Shown in pieces: positions 1 through 10,502 of a stretch of 64,000 bases of DNA (positions are counted from its first letter, which is position 1; each line of letters opens with the position of its first letter). This DNA comes from Bimuria novae-zelandiae CBS 107.79. Taxonomy: Eukaryota > Ascomycota > Dothideomycetes > Pleosporales > Didymosphaeriaceae. Location: positions 299,627 to 363,626 of the forward strand of contig ML976728.1 in NCBI GenBank assembly GCA_010015655.1, given 5' to 3'. The notes below the pieces were generated by a model, which saw nothing but the letters and a program-made list of their open reading frames with translations, did no database searches and was not told the DNA's origin. A program made the position numbers and the translations under genes.

Positions 1-338
1 ACATTAGACAACGCGCTAGCTATAGCAGCCCTAGCACGCTACACACGCTTCTAATTTCTAATTATTAGCTTTAAAACCTTCCTATTGCCTCTTTAGGACA
101 ATTATAAAGCTTTTTAAGTATCACGAGCTTCTTTTTAGCGTTGTTTTTTAGCTACGCGTTTAGCCTTTTTAGTAGCTAGCTTAGCTAGTTCCTTCTTACG
201 CACTAATTTAGCTACCTCTCTCTTTATACGCCTCTTATTTTTTAGCCTTTCCTTAAGTAGCTTATTATTATATTAAATTTGCTTCTTATTAGCTTTTGCA
301 AGCTCCTCTTGACGCTTAACGTCCTTAAATACCTTATA
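1..338 (-). pseudogene. Fot1/pogo-like transposase, C-terminal tail (distal half of the element split at 339-4561)
   Basis: Read on the minus strand, this segment is a lysine/arginine/alanine-rich charged tail with a few stops, the kind of tail that ends Fot1-like DDE transposases. Deleting 339-4561 and one TA joins base 338 to the frame that arrives at 4564, and the joined frame stays open across the junction (...EAEVR, then YKVFKDVKRQEE). I infer that this is the 3' part of the transposase in 4562-6126. The element's outer terminus lies left of the window. Confidence 0.75.
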
Positions 339-2450
339 ACGTGTCTGTGCGCGTGCCGAGCCACTTCGCGTAACGAGCCACCCAACACCTAAAGACTGAA
401 TGACTCACTAACTTTGACGCGTCGTAACTCCACCAATATGGGGGCAATTGAAGATGCGATTAAAGCTATTCAATCTTTGGATCCAAGAGAAAAAATTTCA
501 TATAGAAAAATAGCGGCTACCTATGGTGTAGATCGGACTACGTTGTCCCGAAGACACAAGCGCGTTCAGGCCCTAAATGAAGCCAAGAATATCAACCAGC
601 AGAAACTTACACTACAACAAGAGCAGGAGCTTGTACGATATATCGAAGGACTCACAAAGAGACATACACCTCCTACTAGAGAGATGATACAGAATTTTGC
701 CTCTACGATAGCAAAGGAGCCAGTCAGCGAGAGCTGGGTTACCCGCTTTATTAACCGACACAGCATTCATCTCATCTCCCAATGGACCGTCGGGATGGAC
801 AACAATCGCCACAAAGCTGATTTAGTGGATAAATATCGCCTCTATTTCAACCTTGTACACAGCAAGATCGATTAATATCGCATAGATCCTCGTCATATCT
901 ACAATATAGATGAAAAAGGTGTCCTGATCGGTATCGTTGGTAGAACAAAGAGGATATTCAGCAGACGAATGTAGGAGAAGAAGGAGGTTAGGGCATTACT
1001 CCAGGATGGCAATCGCGCATGGATCACGCTCCTGGCATGTATCTGCGCTGATGGATCAGCTCTGCCGCCAAGCCTTATTTATGAGGCCGCCAACAAGGGC
1101 ATCCAATTAAGCTAGGTAGAGGATATTAAGGCAGGAGAATATAAAGTCTTTATCACCTCATCATCCTCTGGCTGGACGAACAACGATATCGGGCTTGCCT
1201 GGCTTGAGCAGGTGTTCGATCGCTGTATAAAAGAGAAGACTCGACGATTATATCGTCTTTTAATTATAGACGGCCACGGATCTTATGTTACTATAGACTT
1301 TATTAACTATTATAATAAGTATAGGATCCTGCTTGCTGTCCTGCCTCCTTACTTAACTTATACGCTTTAGCTACTTAACGTTGCGATGTTTAAGCCTCTA
1401 TTAACAGCATACTTAGTAGAGCTATTATAATACCTTTATAGAAGCTAAGGCCTAGCTTTTATTACTAAAGACGACTTCTTCCCCTTATTCTAGAATGCGT
1501 GGAAGGCCTCCTTTAAGGAATTAACTATCCTTAGCTCTTTTAGAGCCACAGGCATATCGCCACCTGATCCTAATCCTATCCTGGATAGGTTCGCCCAGGA
1601 TCAAGAATCAGGCGATAACTCCTTATCAGGGCTTAGCGATCATGACTAGAGAAAGATGGATAGGCTTGTACGATTAGCAGTGAAGGATTAGGGTAGTTAA
1701 GATATAAAGAAGCTTCGTCAATCGCTCTACTACCTATCTGTCTAAAATGAGCTACTTAAGCATGAGATGGATGGGATTAAGCAGGCACTATCTATTAAGG
1801 AGAAGCGTAGAAAGAAGGGTAAAACTCTAAATCTTTAATAGCGCTAAGAGTATTAGAGTAGGGCTATCTTATAGTTACTAAGGAAGGTGAGGGAGGCACG
1901 TGTTCGTTAATCTATTAAGGAATAAGAGGATAAGTAGCAGTAGCTTTAAAAAGCAAAAATAATAAAGCTAAAGAAGGTAGCTAAGCTATATAAGGAGAAA
2001 ATGTAGCAGGAAAAGCGTAATGCGCGAGAGGCAGCTAAGAAGGCGAAGGAGAAGGAGAGGGTTAAAAAGGCAGCTTAGCGCGCCGCCCAGAAGTCTACCC
2101 GCGACGCAGAAAAAGCTCTACAACTATCCTAAAGGTGTAAGAGAAAGGCTTCTTAGCCATCTGCATAGAGCAGAAAGCGTCCAAAACGTGTTGTTAATGC
2201 TATAGATGTTGGGGAGGCCTCAGAGGGCGCATCTGCTGCCCCGAGCAAATCTACACGCAGCGGCCGCGACGTCAAGCTTCTAGATAGATTTAAGTAGTGC
2301 AAATTAATTGCAGCTATCAATTAACTACCCTAGTAGAAAATCTTATAATAATATTATTTATAAGTAGTTCTGCAGCCTCATTCTTGCATGAGCTGTTATG
2401 GTGTTGGGTGGCTCGTTACGCGAAGTGGCTCGGCACGCGCACGGACACGT
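339..2450 (+). mobile_element. Fot1/pogo-like DNA transposon, copy 1 (complete, RIP-degraded)
   Basis: A 2112-bp element with long terminal inverted repeats. The left end runs from 339 (ACGTGTCTGTGCGCGTGCCG...) to about 389; the right end, 2400-2450, is its reverse complement with one visible difference. It is flanked by TA at 337-338 and TA at 2451-2452, the target duplication expected for the Tc1/mariner/pogo superfamily. The second TA is shared with copy 2. The left part of the element is GC-normal, whereas much of 1240-2000 is rich in TA with CA/TG depletion, consistent with RIP. Confidence 0.93.
414..2297 (+). pseudogene. Fot1/pogo-like transposase, copy 1, multiple stops
   Basis: The first 153 codons are open: a psq-type helix-turn-helix (about residues 10-50, with RKIAATYGVDRTTLSRRHK), then a CENP-B-type DNA-binding region (about 70-125). 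The frame hits TAA at 873-875, at a position where CAA is expected, then continues in frame with more TAA/TAG codons. Downstream I read YNIDEKG, the first catalytic aspartate region (about 900-920), and LLIIDGHGSYVT, the second (about 1260-1290), then a charged C-terminal tail ending near 2297. A start at 438 (MGAIED) is equally possible. The stops look like RIP products, so the copy is not functional. Confidence 0.88.
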
Positions 2451-2452
2451 TA

Positions 2453-4561
2453 ACGTGTCCGTGCACCCAATGCACGGATTCAGCCAATGCACGCCAAACA
2501 CCATAAACGCTCTATTAGAAATAAGGCTGCAGAACTACCCACAAACAATATTATTATAAGATTTTCTACTAGGATAGTAAATCGATAGCTGCGATTCATT
2601 TGCACTATTTAAATCTATCTAGAAGCTTAACGTCGCGGCCGCTCCGTGTGGATTTGGTTAGGGCAGTAGATGCGCCCTTTGAGGCCTCCCTAACATCCGT
2701 AGCATTAACAACACGTTTCTAACGCTTTCTGCTCTGTGGAGATGGCTAAGAAGCTTTTCTCTTACTCCTTTGGGATAGTTGTAGAGCCTTTTTAGCGTTA
2801 TCGGTAGACTTCTAGGCAGTGCGCTAAGCTGCCTTTTTAGCTCTCTCCTTCTCCTTTGCCTTCTTCGCTGCCTCTCTCGCTGTACGCTTTTCTTGCTAAA
2901 TTTTCTCCTTATATAGCTTAGCTACCTTCTTTAGCTCTGCTATTTTTACTTTTTAAAGCTATTGCTGCTTATCCTCTTGCTCCTTAATTAATTAATAATA
3001 ACGTGCCTCTCTTACTTTCCTTAGTAACTATAAGATAGCCCTACTATAATACTCCTAGCGCTATTAAAGGTCTAAAGCTTTGCTCTTCTTATTATACTTC
3101 TTCTTAATAGATAGCGCCTGCCTAAGCCCATCGTTGTCATGCTTAAGCAGCTCATTTTCAACAGATAGGTGGTAGAGTAATTAACGAAGCTTCTATGTAT
3201 CCTTACTACTTTGATCACTCACTGCAGAGCGTACAAGCCTATCTATCTTTCTCTAGTCATGATTGCTAAGCCCTAATGAGGAGCTATTGCCTGATTCTTA
3301 ATCCTAGGTGAACCTATTAAGGATAGGGTCAGGATCAGGTGGCGATATACCTGTGGCTCTAAAAGAGCTAAGGATAGTTGATTCCTTGAAAGAGGCCTTC
3401 CACGCATTCTAGAATAGGGGAAAGAAGTCGCCTTTAGTAATAGAAGCTAGGCCCTGGCTTCTATAAAGGTATCTTAATAGCTCTGCTAAGTAGGCTGTTA
3501 ATAGAGGCTTAAACATCGCAATATTAAGTGGCTAAAGTGTATAAGTTAAATAAGGAGGCAGGATAGCAAGCAGGATCCTATTCTAATTATAGTAGTTAAT
3601 AAAGTCTATAGTAACATGAGATCCGTGGCCGTCTATAATTAAAAGTCGATATAATCGTCAAGCCTTCTCTTTTATACAGCGATCAAACACCTGCTCAAGC
3701 CAGGCAAGCCCGATATCGTTGTTCGTCTAGCTAGAGGATGATGAGGTGATAAAGACTTTATAATATCCTGCCTTGATATCCTCTACCTAGCTTGATTGGA
3801 TGTCCTTGTTGGCAGCCTTATAGATAAGGCTTGGCGGCAAAGCTAATCCATCAGCGCAGATACATGCTAGGAGCGTGATCCACGCGCGATTGCCATCCTG
3901 GAGTGATGCCCTAACCTCCTTCTTCTCCTACATTCGTCTGCTGAATATCCTCTTTGTTCTACCAACGATACCGATCAGGACACCTTTTTCATCTATATTG
4001 TAGATATGACGAAGATCTATGCGATATTAATCGATCTTGCTATGTACAAGGTTGAAATAGAGGCGATATTTATCCACTGAATCAGCTTTGTGGCGATTGC
4101 TGTCCATGCCGACGGTCCATTGCGAGATGAGATGAATGCTGTGTTAGTTGATAAAGCGGGTAACCCAGCTCTCGCTGACTGGCTCCTTTACTATCGTCGA
4201 GGCAAAATTCTGTATCATCTCTCTAGTAGGAGGTATATGTCTCTCTGTGAGCCTTTTGATATATCGTACAAGCTCCTGCTCTTGCTGTGGGTTGAGCTTT
4301 TGCTAATTGATTGTGTTGGCTGCACGCGTCGCGGTAACACCTTGGTGCCTTCGTGAGAGTGTAGATCGATTAACACCATATCTGGTAGCAATTTCTATAT
4401 ATGAAAAATCTTCTCCTGGTTCTCGCGATTCGATCTCATCTATCGCAGCTTGAATTGGATCCATATTGGTGGAGTTATCGCGTGTTGAAAGTAGGGAGTT
4501 TTGACGCGTCGGATGTTCGGCGTGCATTGGCTGAATCCGTGCATTGGGTGCACGGACACGT
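2453..4561 (-). mobile_element. Fot1/pogo-like DNA transposon, copy 2 (complete, inverted, abuts copy 1)
   Basis: A 2109-bp element whose terminal inverted repeats begin ACGTGTCCGTGCACCC at 2453 and end with the complementary GGGTGCACGGACACGT at 4561, extending about 50 bp each. The outermost bases match copy 1, but the inner TIR sequence differs, so this is a related but distinct subfamily. TA flanks lie at 2451-2452 (shared with copy 1) and 4562-4563. Internal sequence parallels copy 1 in reverse orientation. TA-rich decay is strongest in 2900-3650. Confidence 0.93.
2580..4527 (-). pseudogene. Fot1/pogo-like transposase, copy 2, multiple stops
   Basis: The minus strand carries the same protein plan as copy 1: a psq helix-turn-helix (MDPIQAAIDEIES..., then IATRYGVNRSTLSRRHQG), probable start at 4464, then the CENP-B-type domain, the DDE region and the charged tail. 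The first stop comes soon after residue 70. The N-terminal DNA-binding region differs in sequence from copy 1, in line with the different inner TIR. Confidence 0.85.
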
Positions 4562-6126
4562 TATCTTACTTCTGCCTCCTTCCGTGCACGTGGTGACTAG
4601 AAAACAGCACCTCTATGGTACTCCTCGTGTTGCTGCAAAGGCAAAACTTTCCTCTTTATAGAGGCCTTCTTTTTCTCCCTTAGGGCATCCTTTACACCCT
4701 CTAATTTATGGTAGATAAGCTTATTCTAAGCTACTAGGTGGTAGAGGGTGCGGAGAACTTTTTTTAACTTGCAAGAGTGCACATCCTTTGCAGATTTACG
4801 TACTAGCGTTTCCACTTTAGGCTAGTCCCCCCTAGAGTAACATGAACCTGATGTCTTAGATAACTAGGAGCTATCTAGTGTTAATATTCTAAATCTTTAG
4901 AGTATTTTCTTAGGATTAAGTGGTGATATGCTAGTAGCTTTAAATAAGCTAAGAACTAACTCTTAGGTAAATGTATTTAACTAGGTGGCCTAGAATATTA
5001 AAAAGAAGTCCTCTTTTTTAATAGGGATCTATCTAAGTGTTATATAGAGGCGATTTATAAGTTCCTGGGAGTAATTTGTTGCTAGAGGACTGAAGCTGAC
5101 TACATCTAATGGCTGGAGCGTATGAGTTGAATGTGGAGGAAAGATACATAGTAGTATCTTATTATTATCGCAGAACCTGATAAAATCCATCGTTACATGG
5201 CTGCTGTGACCGTCTACTATTAACAATCGCCCTCTCCTTCGTGCTTTAGGTTTAGTGTAACAATTAAACACCTGCTTAAGCCACGTAAGGCTAATATTAT
5301 TGTTTGTCTAGCCTGTGGGTAAGGTTGTAAAATGGACTTGATGAGTTCCTGGGTGGATATCTTTAACCTAGCTAGCTTGTACATCTCCTTTCTTTGCTGG
5401 ATATATAACGGATGGCGGCAATGTACTTCTATCAGCGTAAATTAACGCTAGCACTATTACCTAGACGCGAGATCTATTTTAGAGAGCTAAACTAACGCGT
5501 TTATATTTATATACGTCTTTGCTAAAGACTTTTTTTAACCTGCTAATCACTCTAATTACGAAGCCTTTTTCATCCATGTTGTACGTTTCTAATGGCTGTA
5601 TATCGTATTCGGATATTTTGTGTTGTAGAAGGTTAAAATACAGGCTATATTTAGCAACTAAATTAGCGTTGTGGCGTATAGAGTCTATTGCTGGCGCCTA
5701 TTAAGATATAAGCTTATTCTTATTGCGGTTAATAAAGCGCGTAACCTAGCTTTTGGAGACGTCCTTAGTGGCTAATTTGGACACAAAATTTCGTATTATA
5801 GATCTCGTAGGTGGTAGGCGTCGCTCGGTAAGCTCCTTTATATACCTTACAAGCTTAGCTTCTTGGTGTGGGCTAAGTGTATACTAGTTAGAGTCCTTAG
5901 TGACGCGTGGGCGCTGCACGCGTTGGTGTTGGTGCGATAAGGTTGTGCAATTAACGCTGTACATTTTTGCTACTTTTGCATATTTGAATTTTTTGCCTAA
6001 AGCTAGGCTATCGATGTATGCAATCGCTTCGTCAATGGCTGGCATGATGGTGGAGTTGTGTGATGTGGAAGATGTGTGCAAAATGGCTGGGGTCGGGCGT
6101 TGCGCGAAGTCGGCGCACAGACACGG
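4562..6126 (-). mobile_element. Fot1/pogo-like DNA transposon, copy 3 (5' part; interrupted by copies 1 and 2)
   Basis: The right (5') end has a TIR-like terminus, GGCGCACAGACACGG, ending at 6126 and followed by TA (6127-6128). This parallels the copy 1 terminus. The left side has no terminus: the coding frame runs straight into the TA at 4562-4563, where copy 2 begins, and resumes at 338 running to 1. The element was therefore the landing site for the other two. Confidence 0.82.
4564..6045 (-). pseudogene. Fot1/pogo-like transposase, copy 3, N-terminal and DDE part
   Basis: Starting at the ATG at 6045 (MPAIDEAIAYIDSL), the minus strand encodes a psq helix-turn-helix (AKVAKMYSVNCTTLS). After RIP-like stops it gives the DDE core: LIVDGHSSHVTMDFI and PPHSTHTLQPLDV (about 5090-5230). 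Near 4590-4660 it reads LQQHEEYHRGAVF, a segment also recognisable in copy 1, just before the charged tail. The tail continues at 338-1. Confidence 0.82.
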
Positions 6127-6128
6127 TA

Positions 6129-7083
6129 GCCTCGGGACCGCCCGATCTAGGTGGGGCCGCCGATGGCGGTTCGAACACTTACGCTCTTCAACATTAAATA
6201 AGACCTGTCGAGCCCATAGTTTTAAAACTTGGCAGCCACATCTCAGCTGAAGAGAAAGCTTGGAGGCCATTACAGAGACGCAGACAGACTCGTTCGGCGC
6301 CATTTTCCGTCTACATGTAGTTACTCCAGAGCTAGGTCGTCGCATTGAAAGTCTTGCCAGCGTCTCCCACATTCGGATCCGTCCCACCTCTGCGGTATTT
6401 CTGACCATCTGATAGCAAAACGCTGCCCTTATATTGTAGGAAGAGATTAGGATGTCCTCATCGTCTCAACAGAGAACAGAAAAGGAGCAAGAAAAAGGAA
6501 AAGACAACCTAGCTTCTTTGGCAGATGCGGAGTCACAGCAGGTGTGTGTGCAGCGAGCGTTCGCCGATTAGAGGCTAATTTTGGTACACGAAGCGATTCC
6601 AGTTGCCCTAGGACAGATTTTACGAGAGTCATTCGAGGAAGCCATTTCTGTTCCAGTTACAGCCTCTGGTAAGCCTATGTGGTCTACACCTGATAAACTC
6701 TTGCGTAGGGCTATTTCTTATATAGCTGCGAGAGTGCCTCGGACGAGCAGCTTTGACCAGAAAATCGAAAATTTTCTCACAGCCATAGGAGTCCATCGCG
6801 CGTATCAATTTTACGCTTCCAGCTTGCTTCATCGAAAATAGCCCATACACGTTTGGAGTGTTATCATGGCATGGAAGCTCTATCCCGTTCAACCTCAATT
6901 CTCGCCCCTAAGCTACTGGCACTAGCATTCAGCCTCGTCCACATAGCACCCAATCACACATGAACTCCAACGCTCCAGACCATCTGGATATAGGTGATCT
7001 ACAAGCAACACACGGCTTGATCGAGGGAACTACGAGAGCACAGCCCAACTTCTCTTTAAGCCCTTAAGAGATCTTCTCAGCCT
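6129..7083. other. Host sequence remnant between transposons
   Basis: GC-normal, non-repetitive sequence between the Fot1 nest and the hAT element. Joining 7091 to 15550 (removing hAT and Copia) gives the uninterrupted pre-insertion host site. Apart from the open frame at 6452-6841 I see no recognisable gene. Confidence 0.6.
6452..6841 (+). pseudogene. Possible hypothetical protein with one internal stop
   Basis: A 130-codon frame starts MSSSSQQRTEKEQEKGK with a charged N-terminus, and is broken by a single TAG at 6569-6571, after which it continues open to the TAG ending at 6841. The part after the stop (VHEAIPVALGQIL, then PRTSSFDQKIENFL) looks like a plausible compact domain but I do not recognise a family. 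It could be a decayed host gene, part of an unrecognised repeat, or chance. Confidence 0.3.
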
Positions 7084-7091
7084 GCTGTGGG
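7084..7091. repeat. hAT target-site duplication, left copy (GCTGTGGG)
   Basis: The eight bases GCTGTGGG lie immediately before the hAT terminus CAGTGTGTC and are repeated exactly at 10258-10265 after the opposite terminus. An 8-bp duplication is the hAT hallmark. Confidence 0.95.
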
Positions 7092-7679
7092 CAGTGTGTC
7101 TAATAATTAAGTTACTTAACTTGCTTGCTTAACGTTACTTAATTAAGTAACAAGTAAGTAAAGTAAAAGCCTACTTAAGTAAGTATAAGTAAGGATTTTT
7201 ATATTACTTAAAGTAACTTTAAGTTACTTAATAGAATTACCGTATTAGATTACGCTAGCTAAGCGAACTAATTATAATTTTACTAAGTATACCTAATAAA
7301 ATCGTAATTAGCTAAAAACGCGCTAAGAAGCTAGCCTTCCGTAAAAAATCTAATATCTCTAGTTTTAATATACTATACTACTTAATACTAGGCTAAATAT
7401 GTCTTCCTACCTATTTTTTTTTAGCCTTATAGAGGGTCTACGCGCTCTTATCTGCCTAAGACCCTATCTAAGGCTCCTAGCTCTACCTTAGAGAGCTATT
7501 TAGGAATACTAAGTTTAGGTTTAACACTAGCTACCTATAAAAGAGAGCTACTAATATCCTCTTAATACACTTTCCCTATTAAATAGGATAAAATTCGCTA
7601 TAAAAGGAAGTTATTACTATTAATTTAATATTATTAGCCTTATAAGCGTACCTTTAACTTTAAAGCCTAGACTTTAGTA

Positions 7680-10090
7680 ATCTATAAACACGGCGCGTAG
7701 CTTATAATAAATAAAAATAATAAGTTCTAGCTCTGCAAGTACTACTACATTAGTAGTTAGTATAATTCTACGCTATTTAATAGTAGGGCTACTACTAGTA
7801 TTATTTATTACCTAAAGCATCTGCACAAACTCGAAGAATTTAGCTATAGACTAATAGTATTAAATCTATTTAATCTAGCTAAGGGAATAGCTAGTTTTAT
7901 ACCTTACCTTTGTAACAGGAACAATCGCTCGTCGACACGAGAACCCTTGGCCAGTCAAGACAGGATTCGAGATCATCCGAAAACCGACACTCATCCGTAT
8001 CGGACCAATTTCGGATCTATCAGACCGATGGGGAACTACGGATCCGATTCGGACCTATTTCGGATCCATCAGACCGACGGTCAACCTATGGCAGATATGT
8101 GCTAGCTAGCCATCTGGGAAGAGGTGTATTTAGAGGAGCTTGGGGCCTCTGTAGTTCAGTACCTTTTCCGTATCCTTTCGTACCAGGCCTATAGGCACTT
8201 AATTCATTCGAGGCTACATTCTTATACACGCACTCCCATATGCCTCTGCTAAGAGATACGCCAATATCGATCCTTTAAGTGACCTGCGCCGATACAACCT
8301 AAAAGGCTAGCGCTTAGTGTTTAACAACTTTTAGTTTAAAAAAGAGTTTATTAACTAGACTATTACTCTTAACTTTACTTTTTAATAAGCAATAGACTAA
8401 CGCACCTATAGCATCTTTATTAGCTACTTAGAGGATATTAATAGAATTCTACTAAAAAGCCCATCGACTCTTAGCGCCTGGATAAAAGAGACGTGGGAGG
8501 GTAATAATAGGAGGCGCGCTTAGCTGAAGGAAAAGCTATATCTTGCTAATAGCAAGATCCATATCTTAACTAATGCCTGGACGTCCGAAGAAGGAATAAA
8601 CTATATAGCAGTTATTACTTACTTTCTAAATAAGAAGTATAAATTGCAAATAGCTCTTCTAGACCTCTCGCCTCTAAAGGGCCCTCACTCTAGGGAGAAT
8701 ATTACGAAAGTGCTATTAACAGTTATTAACTTATATAATATATCTGCTATTATTAGCTTCTTTATAATAAATAATACTAGTAATAACAACACTTATATTA
8801 AAGAGCTAGTAAAGCAGTACCCTAAAATTATATAAAAAAGTTACCTTTAATGCGTTAGCTATATACTAAATCTTATTATTAAAGCTCTACTCTTTAGGAA
8901 TAGTATTAGCAAGTTAAAGAAAGAGCTCTATAGTATATCTAATAATAAGCGGTTTAAGATATAAAGGAAACAGAGCTTTATTGGTAAGCTCTATAACTTC
9001 TATATATAGATTAATCAGAGTGGCTAGCGGCAGGAGCTTCTAAGAGAGTATATCCTGCAAGCGTACGATAGAGGCCGCATTAAAAAACTCTACACTAGGG
9101 TACTTATCGACAGTGGTGTCCGCTGGAACTCTATATACGCTATAATTAAAAGAGCTCTTAAGCTCTACAACGCAATTAATTTATTCTTTTTTTACTATAA
9201 TTATAGTAGTAAGAGTTATAATATCTTATAGGATGTAATTACTTCGCGTAATTAGATAAATTTAGAGCACTTCTTTAATATCTTAAAGCTATTTAAAGAT
9301 CTAACTAAGCGCATAAAAGGCTAGGCTAATAAAGCTAGCCTTAAAAAATTATATAGCTTACTCTATAAAACACTTAAATGCCTTAACGTCCTTTTTAAGA
9401 AGCTTTAGGAGGCTAGAAAGTTCGCAGAAAAGCACCTTAAAGAGGTTTTAGAATACTATTCCTGTGCTATTAATACTGCCCGCATTAAGCTTAAAGAATA
9501 CTACGGTCTTATAGACACTACGCCAGCATACTAATGCGCTGTTGCCCTCCATCCCGCGAACAAATTTACCTATTTCGAGATCGAATGGCAGCATGAGAAG
9601 AAATGGATCACTAAGGCGAAGCGGGTGGTGCATAACGTATACGCGCGCTACGAGGAAGCAGCTGCGGAAATAGATATAGCTGAATCAGCGCAAGAGGAGG
9701 ATAATGAGGTTAGCACTAATAGCGATACGACGCTTAACCTTCTCCAGCAAGCTCGTTAGCGTCGCCAGCGGCTCGCCGCTAGTTCTATGTCTACTACGCG
9801 AGGAAAGAAGCGTGCAAAGCTCACCTCTAAGCTTAATTAGTTTATAGGCAGGACTAGTAAGGGCGATAGAGAAGTTAAAGACCCTCTAGAGTAGTAGATC
9901 CGCCATGCGTCTAACTACCCTGGGCTCTCTAAGATAGCGTTCGATCTGTTTAGCTATCTTACTATAAGCGCTAAATATGAGCGTGTATTCTTATAAATAA
10001 AGAAGGTTATTACAGATAAATAAAATTACCTTAATTTAGATACTATAGTAGTAATTAAATGTTAAAAGCACCTACTTCGAACCGGTATAC
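7680..10090 (+). pseudogene. hAT transposase, many stops
   Basis: Read on the plus strand with stops ignored, the order of features fits a hAT transposase. A BED-type zinc finger comes first (about 7725-7830, with LCKYYYIS and later KHLHKLEE). A catalytic-region segment follows (8644-8835, with SPLKGPHSRENI and later IINNTSNNNT). The C-terminal hAT dimerisation region ends it (about 9880-10090, with RHASNYPGLSKIAFDLFS and AKYERVF). TAA and TAG codons interrupt it throughout, mostly where CAA, CAG or TGG would be expected. Confidence 0.88.
8000..8091 (+). repeat. Imperfect direct repeat, two about 43-bp units, inside the hAT
   Basis: Unit 1 (8000-8042) and unit 2 (8049-8091) share the core TTTCGGATC(T/C)ATCAGACCGA followed by similar sequence, 49 bp apart. 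The repeats lie in the GC-normal island of the hAT, between the BED finger and the catalytic region. Confidence 0.75.
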
Positions 10091-10257
10091 TCTTATAGAT
10101 ATACTATAGATTTAAATTAAGAAATATTACTAAGTAATATTAAGTAAGTAAGTAAAGTAAAGGTTTCTTATTAAGCAAGTAAGTAAAGTAAAGGATTTTA
10201 TCAAGCAAGTAAAGTAAAGGGGTGATTTTTTACTTTACTTGCTTGATGGACACACTG

Positions 10258-10265
10258 GCTGTGGG
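10258..10265. repeat. hAT target-site duplication, right copy; its last 5 bases double as the Copia duplication
   Basis: GCTGTGGG matches 7084-7091. The final GTGGG (10261-10265) is also the left 5-bp target duplication of the adjacent Copia element, whose right copy is at 15545-15549. Confidence 0.95.
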
Positions 10266-10465
10266 TGTCCGATTACATGGCACTTTGCACTAAACTCAAA
10301 GTGTAAAGGTGGCTGGGCAATCCTACGCCAAGAAAAGAAGACTTCGGTAGCAGTCTAATAGAACACGAACAAGACACAACACGAACATTATTAATTAATC
10401 ATTACATCTATTAAATTCTTATTATTGCATTATCTCAAAGTGACAGAACACTATTAAATCTAATA
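10266..10465 (+). repeat. Copia 5' LTR
   Basis: A 200-bp direct repeat of 15345-15544, starting TGTCCGATTACATGG. Its 3' half shows C-to-T changes at CA sites compared with the other LTR (for example ATCATCAATCA in the 3' LTR reads ATTATTAATTA here). Confidence 0.95.
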
Positions 10466-10502
10466 ATTAAGAGTCTTATTACCTTAATACGACCGGTTGC
10501 AA

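Larger units (their letters stand above)
7092..10257 (+). mobile_element. hAT DNA transposon (complete ends, RIP-degraded interior)
   Basis: A 3166-bp element with terminal inverted repeats CAGTGTGTC...GACACACTG, flanked by the 8-bp duplication GCTGTGGG. Subterminal regions (7100-7210 and 10140-10245) carry many short TAAGTAA/AAGTAAAG repeats, probably transposase binding sites. Most of the interior is TA-rich. A GC-normal island at about 7910-8280 is much less damaged. Confidence 0.95.
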
